The notes beneath the pieces are model-generated. The model saw nothing but the letters and a program-made list of their open reading frames with translations, was not told the DNA's origin and did no database searches. Made by a program: the position numbers and the translations under genes. A DNA stretch of 5,327 nucleotides. Source: Bacilli bacterium (GTDB lineage: Bacteria > Bacillota_I > Bacilli_A > RFN20 > CAG-826). The stretch covers positions 1 to 5,327 of the forward strand of contig JAEDDA010000044.1 in assembly GCA_016298185.1 (NCBI GenBank), read 5' to 3'. Of the stretch, positions 1 through 5,253 are shown in pieces (positions within the stretch are counted from its first letter, which is position 1; every line of letters begins with the position of its first letter).

Positions 1-67
1 TTGGAGCATACATTTATTTTTGAATAGTAACAGGGTGTTAATTAACGACGTTTACTTTTCAATAACG

Positions 68-95
68 GGAGGTCCACTCAGTACCCACGATTGAT
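68..95 (+). pseudogene. Inverted remnant of the tRNA-Val 3' end
   Basis: On the plus strand CTCAGTACCCAC (77-88) is an exact 12-base match to the 3' acceptor end of the tRNA-Val gene, which lies on the minus strand (146-135). It is followed by GATTGAT (89-95), which also follows the intact tRNA (132-126). The final CA of CCA is missing. Upstream, GGAGGTC (68-74) matches the variable-region side of the tRNA (167-161), but the T arm between the two blocks is lost (2 bases here against 14 in the tRNA). This looks like a decayed, oppositely oriented partial copy of the tRNA plus its flank. It cannot make a functional tRNA. The matches are seen directly; the duplication origin is inferred. Confidence 0.6.
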
Positions 96-146
96 AAAAT
101 AAAAATCCGATTTCTCGGATTTGTAATCAATCTGGTGGGTACTGAG
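77..146. repeat. Imperfect inverted repeat centred on the tRNA terminator
   Basis: The left arm (77-110) and right arm (146-115, read on the minus strand) share three blocks in the same order: CTCAGTACCCAC, GATTGAT and AAATCCGA. The right arm has an extra CA, and the spacers before the last block differ (7 against 3 bases). The centre is TTTC (111-114), the loop of the tRNA-operon terminator. The arms include the tRNA-Val 3' end and its trailer, so a transcript reading through the terminator could refold against the 3' half of the tRNA. Confidence 0.75.
96..122 (-). terminator. Intrinsic terminator of the tRNA operon
   Basis: Read on the minus strand, an 8-bp perfect stem AAATCCGA/TCGGATTT with a GAAA loop (122-103) is followed by a T-rich tail, TTTATTTTAT. 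It begins ten bases after the CCA of tRNA-Val, as expected for an operon-ending terminator. On the plus strand the tail is poor, so it acts mainly on minus-strand transcripts. Confidence 0.85.
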
Positions 147-208
147 GGGATCGAACCCCCGACCTCCTGTACGTCAAACAGGTGCTCTCCCAGCTGAGCT
201 AAATACCC
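133..208 (-). tRNA. tRNA-Val (anticodon GAC)
   Basis: The 76-nt gene folds as a normal cloverleaf. The acceptor stem is GGGTATT/AGTACCC with one G-U pair. The D-arm contains AGCTCAGCTGGGAGAGC. The anticodon stem CCTGT/ACAGG encloses the loop TTGACGT, placing GAC at positions 34-36; this reads GUC and GUU valine codons. The T arm has GGGGG, loop TTCGATC and a matching CCCC side. The discriminator is A and CCA is encoded. It is the second gene of the operon, three bases after the CCA of tRNA-Thr, and is followed by a terminator. The closely spaced pair is probably cut from one precursor by RNase P and 3' nucleases (inference). Confidence 0.96.
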
Positions 209-211
209 ATG

Positions 212-288
212 TGGTGCCGACTATCGGAATTGAACCAACAACCTACTGATTACGATTCAGTTGCTCTGCCAGATTGAGCTAAGTCGGC
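212..288 (-). tRNA. tRNA-Thr (anticodon CGT)
   Basis: The 77-nt gene has acceptor stem GCCGACT/AGTCGGC and the D-arm consensus TTAGCTCAATCTGGCAGAGC. The anticodon stem ACTGA/TCAGT encloses the loop ATCGTAA, giving anticodon CGT, which reads the ACG threonine codon. The T loop is TTCAATT, with a stem that uses G-U pairs. The discriminator is A and CCA is encoded. It is the first gene of a two-tRNA operon, about 11 bases downstream of the predicted transcription start. CGT is a dedicated ACG reader; ACG should be a minor codon in an AT-rich genome, so this tRNA probably supplements a TGT isoacceptor elsewhere (inference). Confidence 0.96.
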
Positions 289-298
289 AACTAAACCG

Positions 299-334
299 CT
301 TAAATATAATAATGAAATTATAAAAAAGTTGCAA
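299..334 (-). promoter_or_regulatory. Sigma-A-type promoter of the tRNA operon
   Basis: On the minus strand there is a -35 box TTGCAA (334-329), a 17-base spacer and a -10 box TATTAT (311-306, five of six consensus bases). The predicted start is a G near 299, which leaves an 11-base leader before tRNA-Thr. The -35 box begins only four bases after the oxidoreductase stop codon, so this promoter fills the short intergenic gap. The boxes are seen directly; activity is inferred. Confidence 0.7.
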
Positions 335-338
335 TAGT

Positions 339-1877
339 TTAATTAGCGTTTTTCTTTGCGTAAACATTTGCGCCAGAAAAAGCGTAAGAAAGCTTCTCAA
401 TTTTACATATTCTTTGAATGGCAAATTTTCCTTCCGCTAAAGCGAGAGGAAGCCCACCTGGACATTGCATCCATTGTCCCGCCATTAAAAAGTTTCGTAA
501 TCCAGGAACAAATCCATTATGGGTGAACATATTGCTTCTATGATTGAATAAGAATCCCATATAAGCCCCTCTAGAGGCGTTTGTGTATCTGTTAAGTGTT
601 TTAGGTGTAGAAACATCTAAAATCTTTAGATTGCCTTTTAATTCAGGGAATTTAGTAACAATTCTGCCTAAGACAGCTAACGCTAGTTGTTCTTTCTTCT
701 TTCTATACTCTTTTGGATTGTTTTTATATAAGTCATTCCAATAGGAATAGTTCGTACTATATTGATCAATCAAAACAGAATAAATGGTTTTCCCATTCTT
801 CACAAATGTTTCTCTGTCGTAGTTATAGTTTCTAATAGTTAAGTGAGAAATTAATTCACCGCCGACATAGAATGGTTCGCATTCAAATGAATATGGTGCG
901 GGAATATCTGAATCATTACCTTCAAATGATAGTAAGCAACATGATGGAGCGGGGTGTTTTTTTATATCGCTAAAGCGTTTATCGAGTTTAGAAACTTTAT
1001 ATTGCTTAAGTAAGATATGGCTTGTAGTGAAATTTGGATCTAATGCAGATACAACATAATCACCATAATATTTGGTTCCATCTTTTAAGATTACACCAAC
1101 GACTTTTCTTTTTCTCACTAAAACGCGAAGAACATCACTATTGAGTTTAAGTGTGCCACCTAATGATTCAAATTTAGTCTTCATTCTTTCCACTAGTGGT
1201 TTACTGCCACCTTCAGGAAGTCCACCATTGCCACTTGCCACTGTCGCATAGCAGAAAGCCATAGAATATAAATTACCAGCACCTGGTTGAACATGAGTTA
1301 ATGCCCATCTAATAGCAGGCGATTTAAATCTTTTTGCGTATTTTTCACAGCTCATCTTCATAGAGAGTAGATAAGATGGCCAAACATTGATAACATCAAA
1401 ACCAAGTTTCATGGTTTTTTTAAATCCGAGCATACTTGCAGGAGCGGATAATGGTAAATCGACACTCATAATGTCTTTAACCAAATTAAAGAACTTATGA
1501 ATTTGTTTGCTATCAATAGGGGAGATTTCTTTCCACTCTTTTTCAGCGCGTTCTAAGCCTCTCCAAAAAACAACTTTTTGTCCTTGATAGTCAAAATGTC
1601 CCCAACTATCTAATTGGAGAATTTTGGTATCTTCATCGATAGCGCCGACATTTTTCCACATCTCATTTAGATCGTTTCCTTCATTAGTTCCTGTGAGCCA
1701 ATGTAAACAACCATCGATGTATCTGCCTTGTCTATACCATCCTGTGCATAAACCGCCTACCGAAGGGTTCTTTTCTAATATAATCGCATGGAATCCGTTT
1801 TGCTCTGCATAAATACCTGCAGTTAAACCACTAACTCCAGCGCCAATAATGACAATCGTTTTTTGATTCATGGCCAT
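339..1877 (-). CDS. CrtI/phytoene-desaturase-like FAD-dependent oxidoreductase
   Basis: This 512-aa protein belongs to the NAD(P)/FAD-dependent oxidoreductases related to phytoene desaturase and retinol saturase (COG1233 type). The N-terminal Rossmann dinucleotide site is visible: GAGVSG at residues 12-17, the ribose-binding Glu at 35, and GGLC at 41-44, followed by DGCLHWLTG at 55-63. The family's C-terminal FAD motif is AGQW (466-469) with PGGLPLAL just after it. Length is normal and the frame is intact. Family members reduce or desaturate polyenes, retinoids or other lipophilic substrates, often at the membrane. No carotenoid gene is nearby, so the substrate is unknown. The ATG at 1877 has no clear Shine-Dalgarno. 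The ATG at Met3 (1871-1869) is an equally good start, since MNQKTIVIIGAG is a typical beginning for the family and the likely transcription start falls there. No terminator is visible before the tRNA operon. Confidence 0.88.
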   Translation of the reverse strand: MAMNQKTIVIIGAGVSGLTAGIYAEQNGFHAIILEKNPSVGGLCTGWYRQGRYIDGCLHWLTGTNEGNDLNEMWKNVGAIDEDTKILQLDSWGHFDYQGQKVVFWRGLERAEKEWKEISPIDSKQIHKFFNLVKDIMSVDLPLSAPASMLGFKKTMKLGFDVINVWPSYLLSMKMSCEKYAKRFKSPAIRWALTHVQPGAGNLYSMAFCYATVASGNGGLPEGGSKPLVERMKTKFESLGGTLKLNSDVLRVLVRKRKVVGVILKDGTKYYGDYVVSALDPNFTTSHILLKQYKVSKLDKRFSDIKKHPAPSCCLLSFEGNDSDIPAPYSFECEPFYVGGELISHLTIRNYNYDRETFVKNGKTIYSVLIDQYSTNYSYWNDLYKNNPKEYRKKKEQLALAVLGRIVTKFPELKGNLKILDVSTPKTLNRYTNASRGAYMGFLFNHRSNMFTHNGFVPGLRNFLMAGQWMQCPGGLPLALAEGKFAIQRICKIEKLSYAFSGANVYAKKNAN

Positions 1878-1906
1878 AATTATAAGTTTTCTTTTGTTTA
1901 AAACAA
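1872..1906 (-). promoter_or_regulatory. Candidate promoter of the oxidoreductase gene
   Basis: On the minus strand a perfect -10 box TATAAT (1884-1879) stands 16 bases after a weak -35, TTGTTT (1906-1901). The last base of the -10 box is separated from the upstream ATG by one base, so the predicted transcription start (about 1872) lies one base before the second ATG (Met3). A terminator directly upstream means the gene should need its own promoter. In AT-rich DNA TATAAT can occur by chance, so confidence is moderate. Confidence 0.45.
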
Positions 1907-1930
1907 GAGAAAAGCCGGAAACCCGGCTCT
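1903..1930 (-). terminator. Intrinsic terminator after the ATPase gene
   Basis: Read on the minus strand, AGCCGG (1928-1923), loop GTTT and CCGGCT (1918-1913) form a GC-rich 6-bp stem. It can be extended by a G-U and an A-U pair, and is followed by TTTCTCTTG. It lies about 40 bases after the ATPase stop codon and separates that transcript from the oxidoreductase gene. A second, AT-rich hairpin, GAATGAA/TTCATTC (1972-1956), sits directly at the stop codon and may protect the mRNA 3' end. Confidence 0.75.
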
Positions 1931-1971
1931 ACTCTTATAAACATTAACTCTACTGGAATGAAATATTCATT

Positions 1972-4767
1972 CTATTGAGTTACTTTATTTTGTCTGTTTT
2001 TGACTCTTTTACGAATGTAAAGGACTAAGGCAACAATCTCGTGGACCACTAATGGAGCAGCGGATAATGCGAATACAATGCCCCAGTGAGCAATATCTAA
2101 TGGATAGCACTTGAAGAATGTATTTAATCCAGGAATATTAACAACTGCGATTTGTAATCCAATGCCAACAACAAAGGCAACCCATAATAACCAGTTCTTG
2201 CTTGTGAAGTTATGAACGAATGATTTACGGACTGATGTCATACCAATCATGTGGAATAGTTCAGAAATACCTAAGACACAGAATGCACATGTTACAGATT
2301 GACTATAAAGAGTGTATTCCACTAAATCAGTTTGACCGGCTTTGAAGGCATCATAACCTGCGTTTAAAACATCCGCCACTTCTTTAAGACTCTGAGCATG
2401 TCCTTCAAATAATGGAACCATCAAGAAGGCAAATACAGTTGTAATTGTGATTAAAATACCATAACCGAATGTAAGCATGTATCCGCCTCTGGAGAATAAG
2501 GATTCTTTTGGATCTCTTGGTTGATCATCCATAATGCCTTTTTCTTTCTCGTCAGAGCCGAGAGCCACTGCTGGTAATGAGTCGGTAACGAGGTTAACCC
2601 ATAAAATGTGGATTGCAAGTAATGGAGTTGGCATGCCACCCATGAATAAGCCCATGACAACAACGATGAACATTGCAACAACTTCAGCGATGTTTGTGCT
2701 TAATAAGAACAAGACTGTCTTTTTGATGTTGGCATAAATGCCACGGCCTTCTTCAACAGCTTTTTCAATTGAGGCAAAGTTATCATCCGTTAAGACCATG
2801 TCAGCAGCACCTTTAGCAACGTCTGTTCCGGTGATACCCATAGCAATACCGATATCCGCTTGTTTTAATGATGGAGCGTCATTAACACCATCACCAGTCA
2901 TCGCGGCGATATGACCATTATTTCTAATTGCAGTGACGATTTGCACCTTATTTTCTGGTGAAACACGGGCAAATACATGAACTGTTTTAACTTTTTCTTG
3001 TAATTCTTCAGGAGATAAAGCATCAATCTCATCACCTGATAAAGCTTTACCATTTTCATCGGTGATACCAAGTTCTCTAGCAATGGCTAAAGCTGTGGTT
3101 TTGTGATCACCGGTAATCATGATTGTGGTAATACCAGCTTTTTTAAAGATAGAAACAGCGTTTTTAGCTTCTGGTCTTGGTGGATCAATCATACCCACTA
3201 AGCCAACGAAGACTAGGCTTTCTTCTTTGAGTTGATCATTATAATTGTAGGCTAAGCCAAGAACACGCAAAGCATCTACTGCCATCGCATCACTTGCGGC
3301 CATAATATTCTTTTTATCTTCTTCAGTAATCTTTCTTACTTTACCGCCGATTTCGATTCTATCAGCGACCTTTAAGATGGAATCAATAGCACCTTTTGTA
3401 AAAATAAGTTTCTTACCTTGGTACATGTGTTGAGTGGACATCATTTTTCTCACTGAGTCAAAAGGATATTCATCAATACGTGGAGCAACACTTTCTAAAT
3501 CGCCTTTGTGTTGATTCATCTTATTCGCGTATTCCACTAAAGCGATTTCGGTTGGGTCGCCATAGACACCATTATCGACGGAAGCGTTACTACAAAGAGA
3601 TAATCCCATTGATAAGAATTTGCAATTATCGTTTGTGATGTTATCAGCATCCACCATTTTGCCATCAATATAGGCACGAACAACTGTCATCTTATTTTGT
3701 GTTAATGTACCAGTCTTATCAGAACAAACAACACTAACAGCGCCTAATGTTTCAACGGATGGAAGTTTTCTAACAATAGTATTGGCTCTAACCATCTTTT
3801 GCATACCAAGTGCTAAGACGATTGTAACAACTGCTGGTAAACCTTCTGGAATAGCGGCAACACCTAAGCTAATTGCAAACATAAAGTTTTCAATTAAACC
3901 ATCAATCCATCCTTGGCCATCAACTGGTTTATGGATAAAGATTAAACCTGCTAATTGAACAACGAATAATACTGCGACAATAGCGATAGTTAAGATACCT
4001 AAGAATTTAGATAATTTGGCTAATTGTTTTTGAAGTGGTGTTTGTTCATCTTCACCTTCGGATAATAACTTAGCAATCTTACCGGTTTCGGTTTTCATAC
4101 CAGTTAAGACAACAACACCTTCACCACGACCATAGACAACAGGTGTAGACATATAAGCCATATTGACTCTATCACCAACACCAACTTCATCAGAGAAGAC
4201 CATATTTGCATCTTTCTCTACTGGTAAAGATTCACCAGTTAATGATGATTCATCAGTCTTTAAGTTAATTGATTCAATTAAACGTAAGTCGGCGGGAACT
4301 GTTCTACCTTCTTCTAAGACAACGATATCGCCAGGAACAAGTTCTTCTGCTTTTAATTCAATTAAAACACCATCTCTTCTCACGATACATGTTGGAGAAG
4401 ACATCTTTTTAAGTGCTTCTAAAGATTTCTCGGCTTTGCTTTCTTGGATAGTTCCAATAATCGCGTTTAAAACAACAACACCCATAATAATAACTGGGTC
4501 AGCAAAGTCGAATCCTTCAGCTGGATCACGAACATAAGTATAGATAGAAATAGCTAAACTTAATAAAGCGGCGGCAATCAAAATAAAGATCATTGGATCA
4601 TTGAAATTGCCTAAGAACACTAAGATGAGCGGTTTCTTTTTCTTTTCAGCAAGTTTGTTAAGACCATATTTATTGATTCTTTGACCTGCTTCTTCTGTCG
4701 ATAACCCTACTTTAGGATCCACTTCAAATTCTTGAAGCGTTTCTTTGACGTTTTTGGTTTCGTACAT
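1972..4767 (-). CDS. P2-type cation-transporting ATPase (Mn2+ and/or Ca2+ exporter)
   Basis: This 931-aa membrane pump has the complete SERCA/PMR1-like layout. The N-terminal cation-ATPase domain covers about residues 5-45. M1-M2 lie at about 46-108. The actuator domain carries TGES (177-180). M3-M4 contain PEGLP (307-311). The phosphorylated Asp is D350 in DKTGTLT. The nucleotide domain has KGA (458-460), followed by DPPR (528-531), TGD (552-554) and TGDGVND (624-630). M5-M10 lie at about 683-917. Residues equivalent to SERCA metal ligands are all present: E308 in M4, N692 and E695 in M5, N725, T728 and D729 in M6, and E836 in M8. By family it uses ATP to move a divalent cation out of the cytoplasm. 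The ATG at 4767 has a good site, AAGGAG, nine bases upstream. The leader carries a manganese riboswitch, and related riboswitch-controlled ATPases (Lactococcus YoaB, pneumococcal MgtA) serve Mn2+ homeostasis. Mn2+ export is therefore my preferred role; Ca2+ transport remains possible. Confidence 0.95.
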   Translation of the reverse strand: MYETKNVKETLQEFEVDPKVGLSTEEAGQRINKYGLNKLAEKKKKPLILVFLGNFNDPMIFILIAAALLSLAISIYTYVRDPAEGFDFADPVIIMGVVVLNAIIGTIQESKAEKSLEALKKMSSPTCIVRRDGVLIELKAEELVPGDIVVLEEGRTVPADLRLIESINLKTDESSLTGESLPVEKDANMVFSDEVGVGDRVNMAYMSTPVVYGRGEGVVVLTGMKTETGKIAKLLSEGEDEQTPLQKQLAKLSKFLGILTIAIVAVLFVVQLAGLIFIHKPVDGQGWIDGLIENFMFAISLGVAAIPEGLPAVVTIVLALGMQKMVRANTIVRKLPSVETLGAVSVVCSDKTGTLTQNKMTVVRAYIDGKMVDADNITNDNCKFLSMGLSLCSNASVDNGVYGDPTEIALVEYANKMNQHKGDLESVAPRIDEYPFDSVRKMMSTQHMYQGKKLIFTKGAIDSILKVADRIEIGGKVRKITEEDKKNIMAASDAMAVDALRVLGLAYNYNDQLKEESLVFVGLVGMIDPPRPEAKNAVSIFKKAGITTIMITGDHKTTALAIARELGITDENGKALSGDEIDALSPEELQEKVKTVHVFARVSPENKVQIVTAIRNNGHIAAMTGDGVNDAPSLKQADIGIAMGITGTDVAKGAADMVLTDDNFASIEKAVEEGRGIYANIKKTVLFLLSTNIAEVVAMFIVVVMGLFMGGMPTPLLAIHILWVNLVTDSLPAVALGSDEKEKGIMDDQPRDPKESLFSRGGYMLTFGYGILITITTVFAFLMVPLFEGHAQSLKEVADVLNAGYDAFKAGQTDLVEYTLYSQSVTCAFCVLGISELFHMIGMTSVRKSFVHNFTSKNWLLWVAFVVGIGLQIAVVNIPGLNTFFKCYPLDIAHWGIVFALSAAPLVVHEIVALVLYIRKRVKNRQNKVTQ

Positions 4768-4772
4768 AAAAA

Positions 4773-4793
4773 ATTACTCCTTTTTTGAGTAAT
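4773..4793 (-). promoter_or_regulatory. Hairpin that masks the ATPase ribosome binding site
   Basis: On the minus strand ATTACTC (4793-4787) is fully complementary to GAGTAAT (4779-4773), with the seven-base loop AAAAAAG. The stem buries most of the Shine-Dalgarno GGAG, and its 3' side runs into six T before the ATG. The 5' strand of this hairpin is also the 3' strand of riboswitch helix P1, so the two structures exclude each other. The stem is AT-rich with a T tract, so it could act as a weak terminator instead of, or as well as, a translation block. Confidence 0.7.
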
Positions 4794-4872
4794 CGTCTCG
4801 CGCATTTTCATGGCCATAGTCCGGAGATTAACTCGTGTTGACGAACTTATGACTTAGCTACTCCCGCTTACT
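4788..4872 (-). ncRNA. yybP-ykoY manganese riboswitch aptamer
   Basis: The minus-strand transcript shows the conserved parts of this Mn2+-sensing aptamer in order. P1 is AGUAAGCG (4872-4865) paired with CGAUUACU (4795-4788), with one mismatch. It is followed by GGAGUAGC (4864-4857). An internal helix GUCAU-AGU/ACU-AUGGC has one bulged A and contains the conserved UCGUCA (4844-4839) opposite CCGG (4824-4821), capped by GAG/CUC. Next is a short hairpin CAU-GAAA-AUG (4812-4803), then the signature GCGAGA (4801-4796). This matches my recollection of the Lactococcus lactis yoaB element, including the GAAA-looped hairpin. It lies 20 bases upstream of the ATPase start codon. Mn2+ binding should stabilise P1, which would free the ribosome binding site and turn expression on. 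Confidence 0.9.
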
Positions 4873-4873
4873 T

Positions 4874-4902
4874 GTCTTTATTATTTTATAAAATAAAAAG
4901 AC
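4874..4902. repeat. AT-rich palindrome over the candidate ATPase promoter
   Basis: A 16-base perfect palindrome, TTATTTTATAAAATAA (4881-4896), sits inside a longer imperfect inverted repeat whose ends are GTCTTT and AAAGAC. It covers the -10 box of the proximal promoter candidate and ends two bases before the riboswitch. It could be an operator for a dimeric regulator or a hairpin at the mRNA 5' end. I recognise no specific regulator consensus. Confidence 0.5.
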
Positions 4903-4911
4903 GAGAATAAA
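4876..4911 (-). promoter_or_regulatory. Candidate proximal promoter of the ATPase gene
   Basis: On the minus strand a -10 box TAAAAT (4888-4883, five of six consensus bases) stands 17 bases after a weak -35, TTTATT (4911-4906). The predicted start, a G near 4876, would place the riboswitch at the very 5' end of the mRNA, which is typical for such elements. The AT-rich context makes chance matches likely. Confidence 0.4.
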
Positions 4912-4917
4912 GAATAA

Positions 4918-4987
4918 AACCATATTTATTAAATAAATCATCTACACAATGGTAGATTAGGCAGGCTAATAGAGGATGGATATGGTT
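4918..4987. repeat. Three-hairpin structure closed by an 8-bp inverted repeat
   Basis: AACCATAT (4918-4925) and ATATGGTT (4980-4987) are perfectly complementary and enclose three smaller inverted repeats: ATTTATT/AATAAAT (4924-4938), ATCTAC/GTAGAT (4940-4957) and ATTAG/CTAAT (4956-4970). The small ones overlap slightly at their edges, so not all can form at full length together. The outline resembles a cloverleaf, but there is no T-loop or D-loop consensus, so it is not a tRNA gene. It lies upstream of the ATPase riboswitch and would be in its leader only if the distal promoter is used. Confidence 0.4.
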
Positions 4988-5011
4988 ATACTAATTTTAT
5001 AAGATTTAGAA

Positions 5012-5047
5012 ACAGAGCATTATTCTCTTTAAATCGAAACGAACCAA
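5012..5047 (-). promoter_or_regulatory. Candidate distal promoter of the ATPase gene
   Basis: On the minus strand -35 TTGGTT (5047-5042), a 17-base spacer and -10 AATAAT (5024-5019, five of six consensus bases) predict a start near 5012 and a leader of about 245 bases. That leader would carry the three-hairpin structure and the riboswitch. It is an alternative or addition to the proximal promoter. Confidence 0.35.
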
Positions 5048-5080
5048 TAAAAACATAAAAATATACTAAATTATGGGTGG

Positions 5081-5116
5081 AAAAGGCAGCAACTCAACTA
5101 CGAGCTACTGCCTTTT
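5081..5116 (-). terminator. Long hairpin, probable terminator of the upstream gene
   Basis: Read on the minus strand, AAAAGGCAGTAGCTC (5116-5102) and GAGTTGCTGCCTTTT (5095-5081) form a continuous 15-bp stem with two G-U pairs and a six-base loop. Read on the plus strand, the same two positions become A-C mismatches, so the structure suits minus-strand RNA. The U tract is only four bases, followed by CCACCC, so termination may be partial. It isolates the ATPase leader from the gene to the right. Confidence 0.6.
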
Positions 5117-5117
5117 A

Positions 5118-5219
5118 TCCCTTAAATTTTGATAGGGCAATCCCCCTAATATTTGATAGGGGTCTCCCCATGATTTTTGAAAGGGTTTTGTCCCCCTATC
5201 CCCTCATATTTTTATAGTG
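5118..5219. repeat. Degenerate palindrome array with a 24-base step
   Basis: Four related units share the pattern CCCCTA, about eight A/T-rich bases, TAGGGG. The GATAGGG-like blocks begin at 5131, 5155 and 5179, exactly 24 bases apart. A fourth, more divergent block (TATAGTG, 5213) comes 34 bases later, after a roughly 10-base insertion. The best unit is CCCCTAATATTTGATAGGGG (5143-5162), with a perfect 6-bp inverted repeat. Neighbouring units can also pair with each other, for example GATAGGGG with CCCCTATC (5193-5200). The G and C runs stand out sharply from the AT-rich surroundings. Confidence 0.65.
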
Positions 5220-5253
5220 CTTTTTTTCAAAAGCTAGTTTTTTTTACAGCCCT

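Noticed and set aside
2..94. Plus-strand frame open from the left edge to a TGA at 92-94 (about 30 codons), as the tail of a convergent gene.
   Set aside because: It is short and has no recognisable family sequence, and its last third is the inverted tRNA-Val remnant rather than evident protein-coding sequence.
2451..2681. Minus-strand 76-codon frame inside the ATPase gene.
   Set aside because: It is an alternate frame over the conserved M6 and following region, with no separate ribosome binding site or recognisable domain.
4163..4537. Plus-strand 124-codon open frame within the ATPase gene.
   Set aside because: It is antisense to the well-supported ATPase actuator-domain region, and its Ser/Thr-rich translation looks like a shadow of the minus-strand coding sequence.
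4918..4987. A degenerate tRNA gene, because of the cloverleaf-like outline and 70-base length.
   Set aside because: There is no TTC-type T loop, no D-loop consensus and no plausible anticodon arm on either strand.
5073..5132. Plus-strand 19-codon ORF starting MGGKGSNSTTSY.
   Set aside because: It has no ribosome binding site and lies across the terminator hairpin and the first repeat unit.
5118..5219. A CRISPR array, because of the regular spacing.
   Set aside because: Units are only 24 bases apart including the repeat, are degenerate, and have no unique spacers of usual length; no cas gene is present in the window.
5219..5245. Plus-strand hairpin GCTTTT/AAAAGC followed by eight T, which looks like an intrinsic terminator.
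   Set aside because: There is no plus-strand gene to its left for it to terminate. The stem is A/T-rich and the pattern could simply reflect homopolymer runs. On the minus strand it lacks a T tract.
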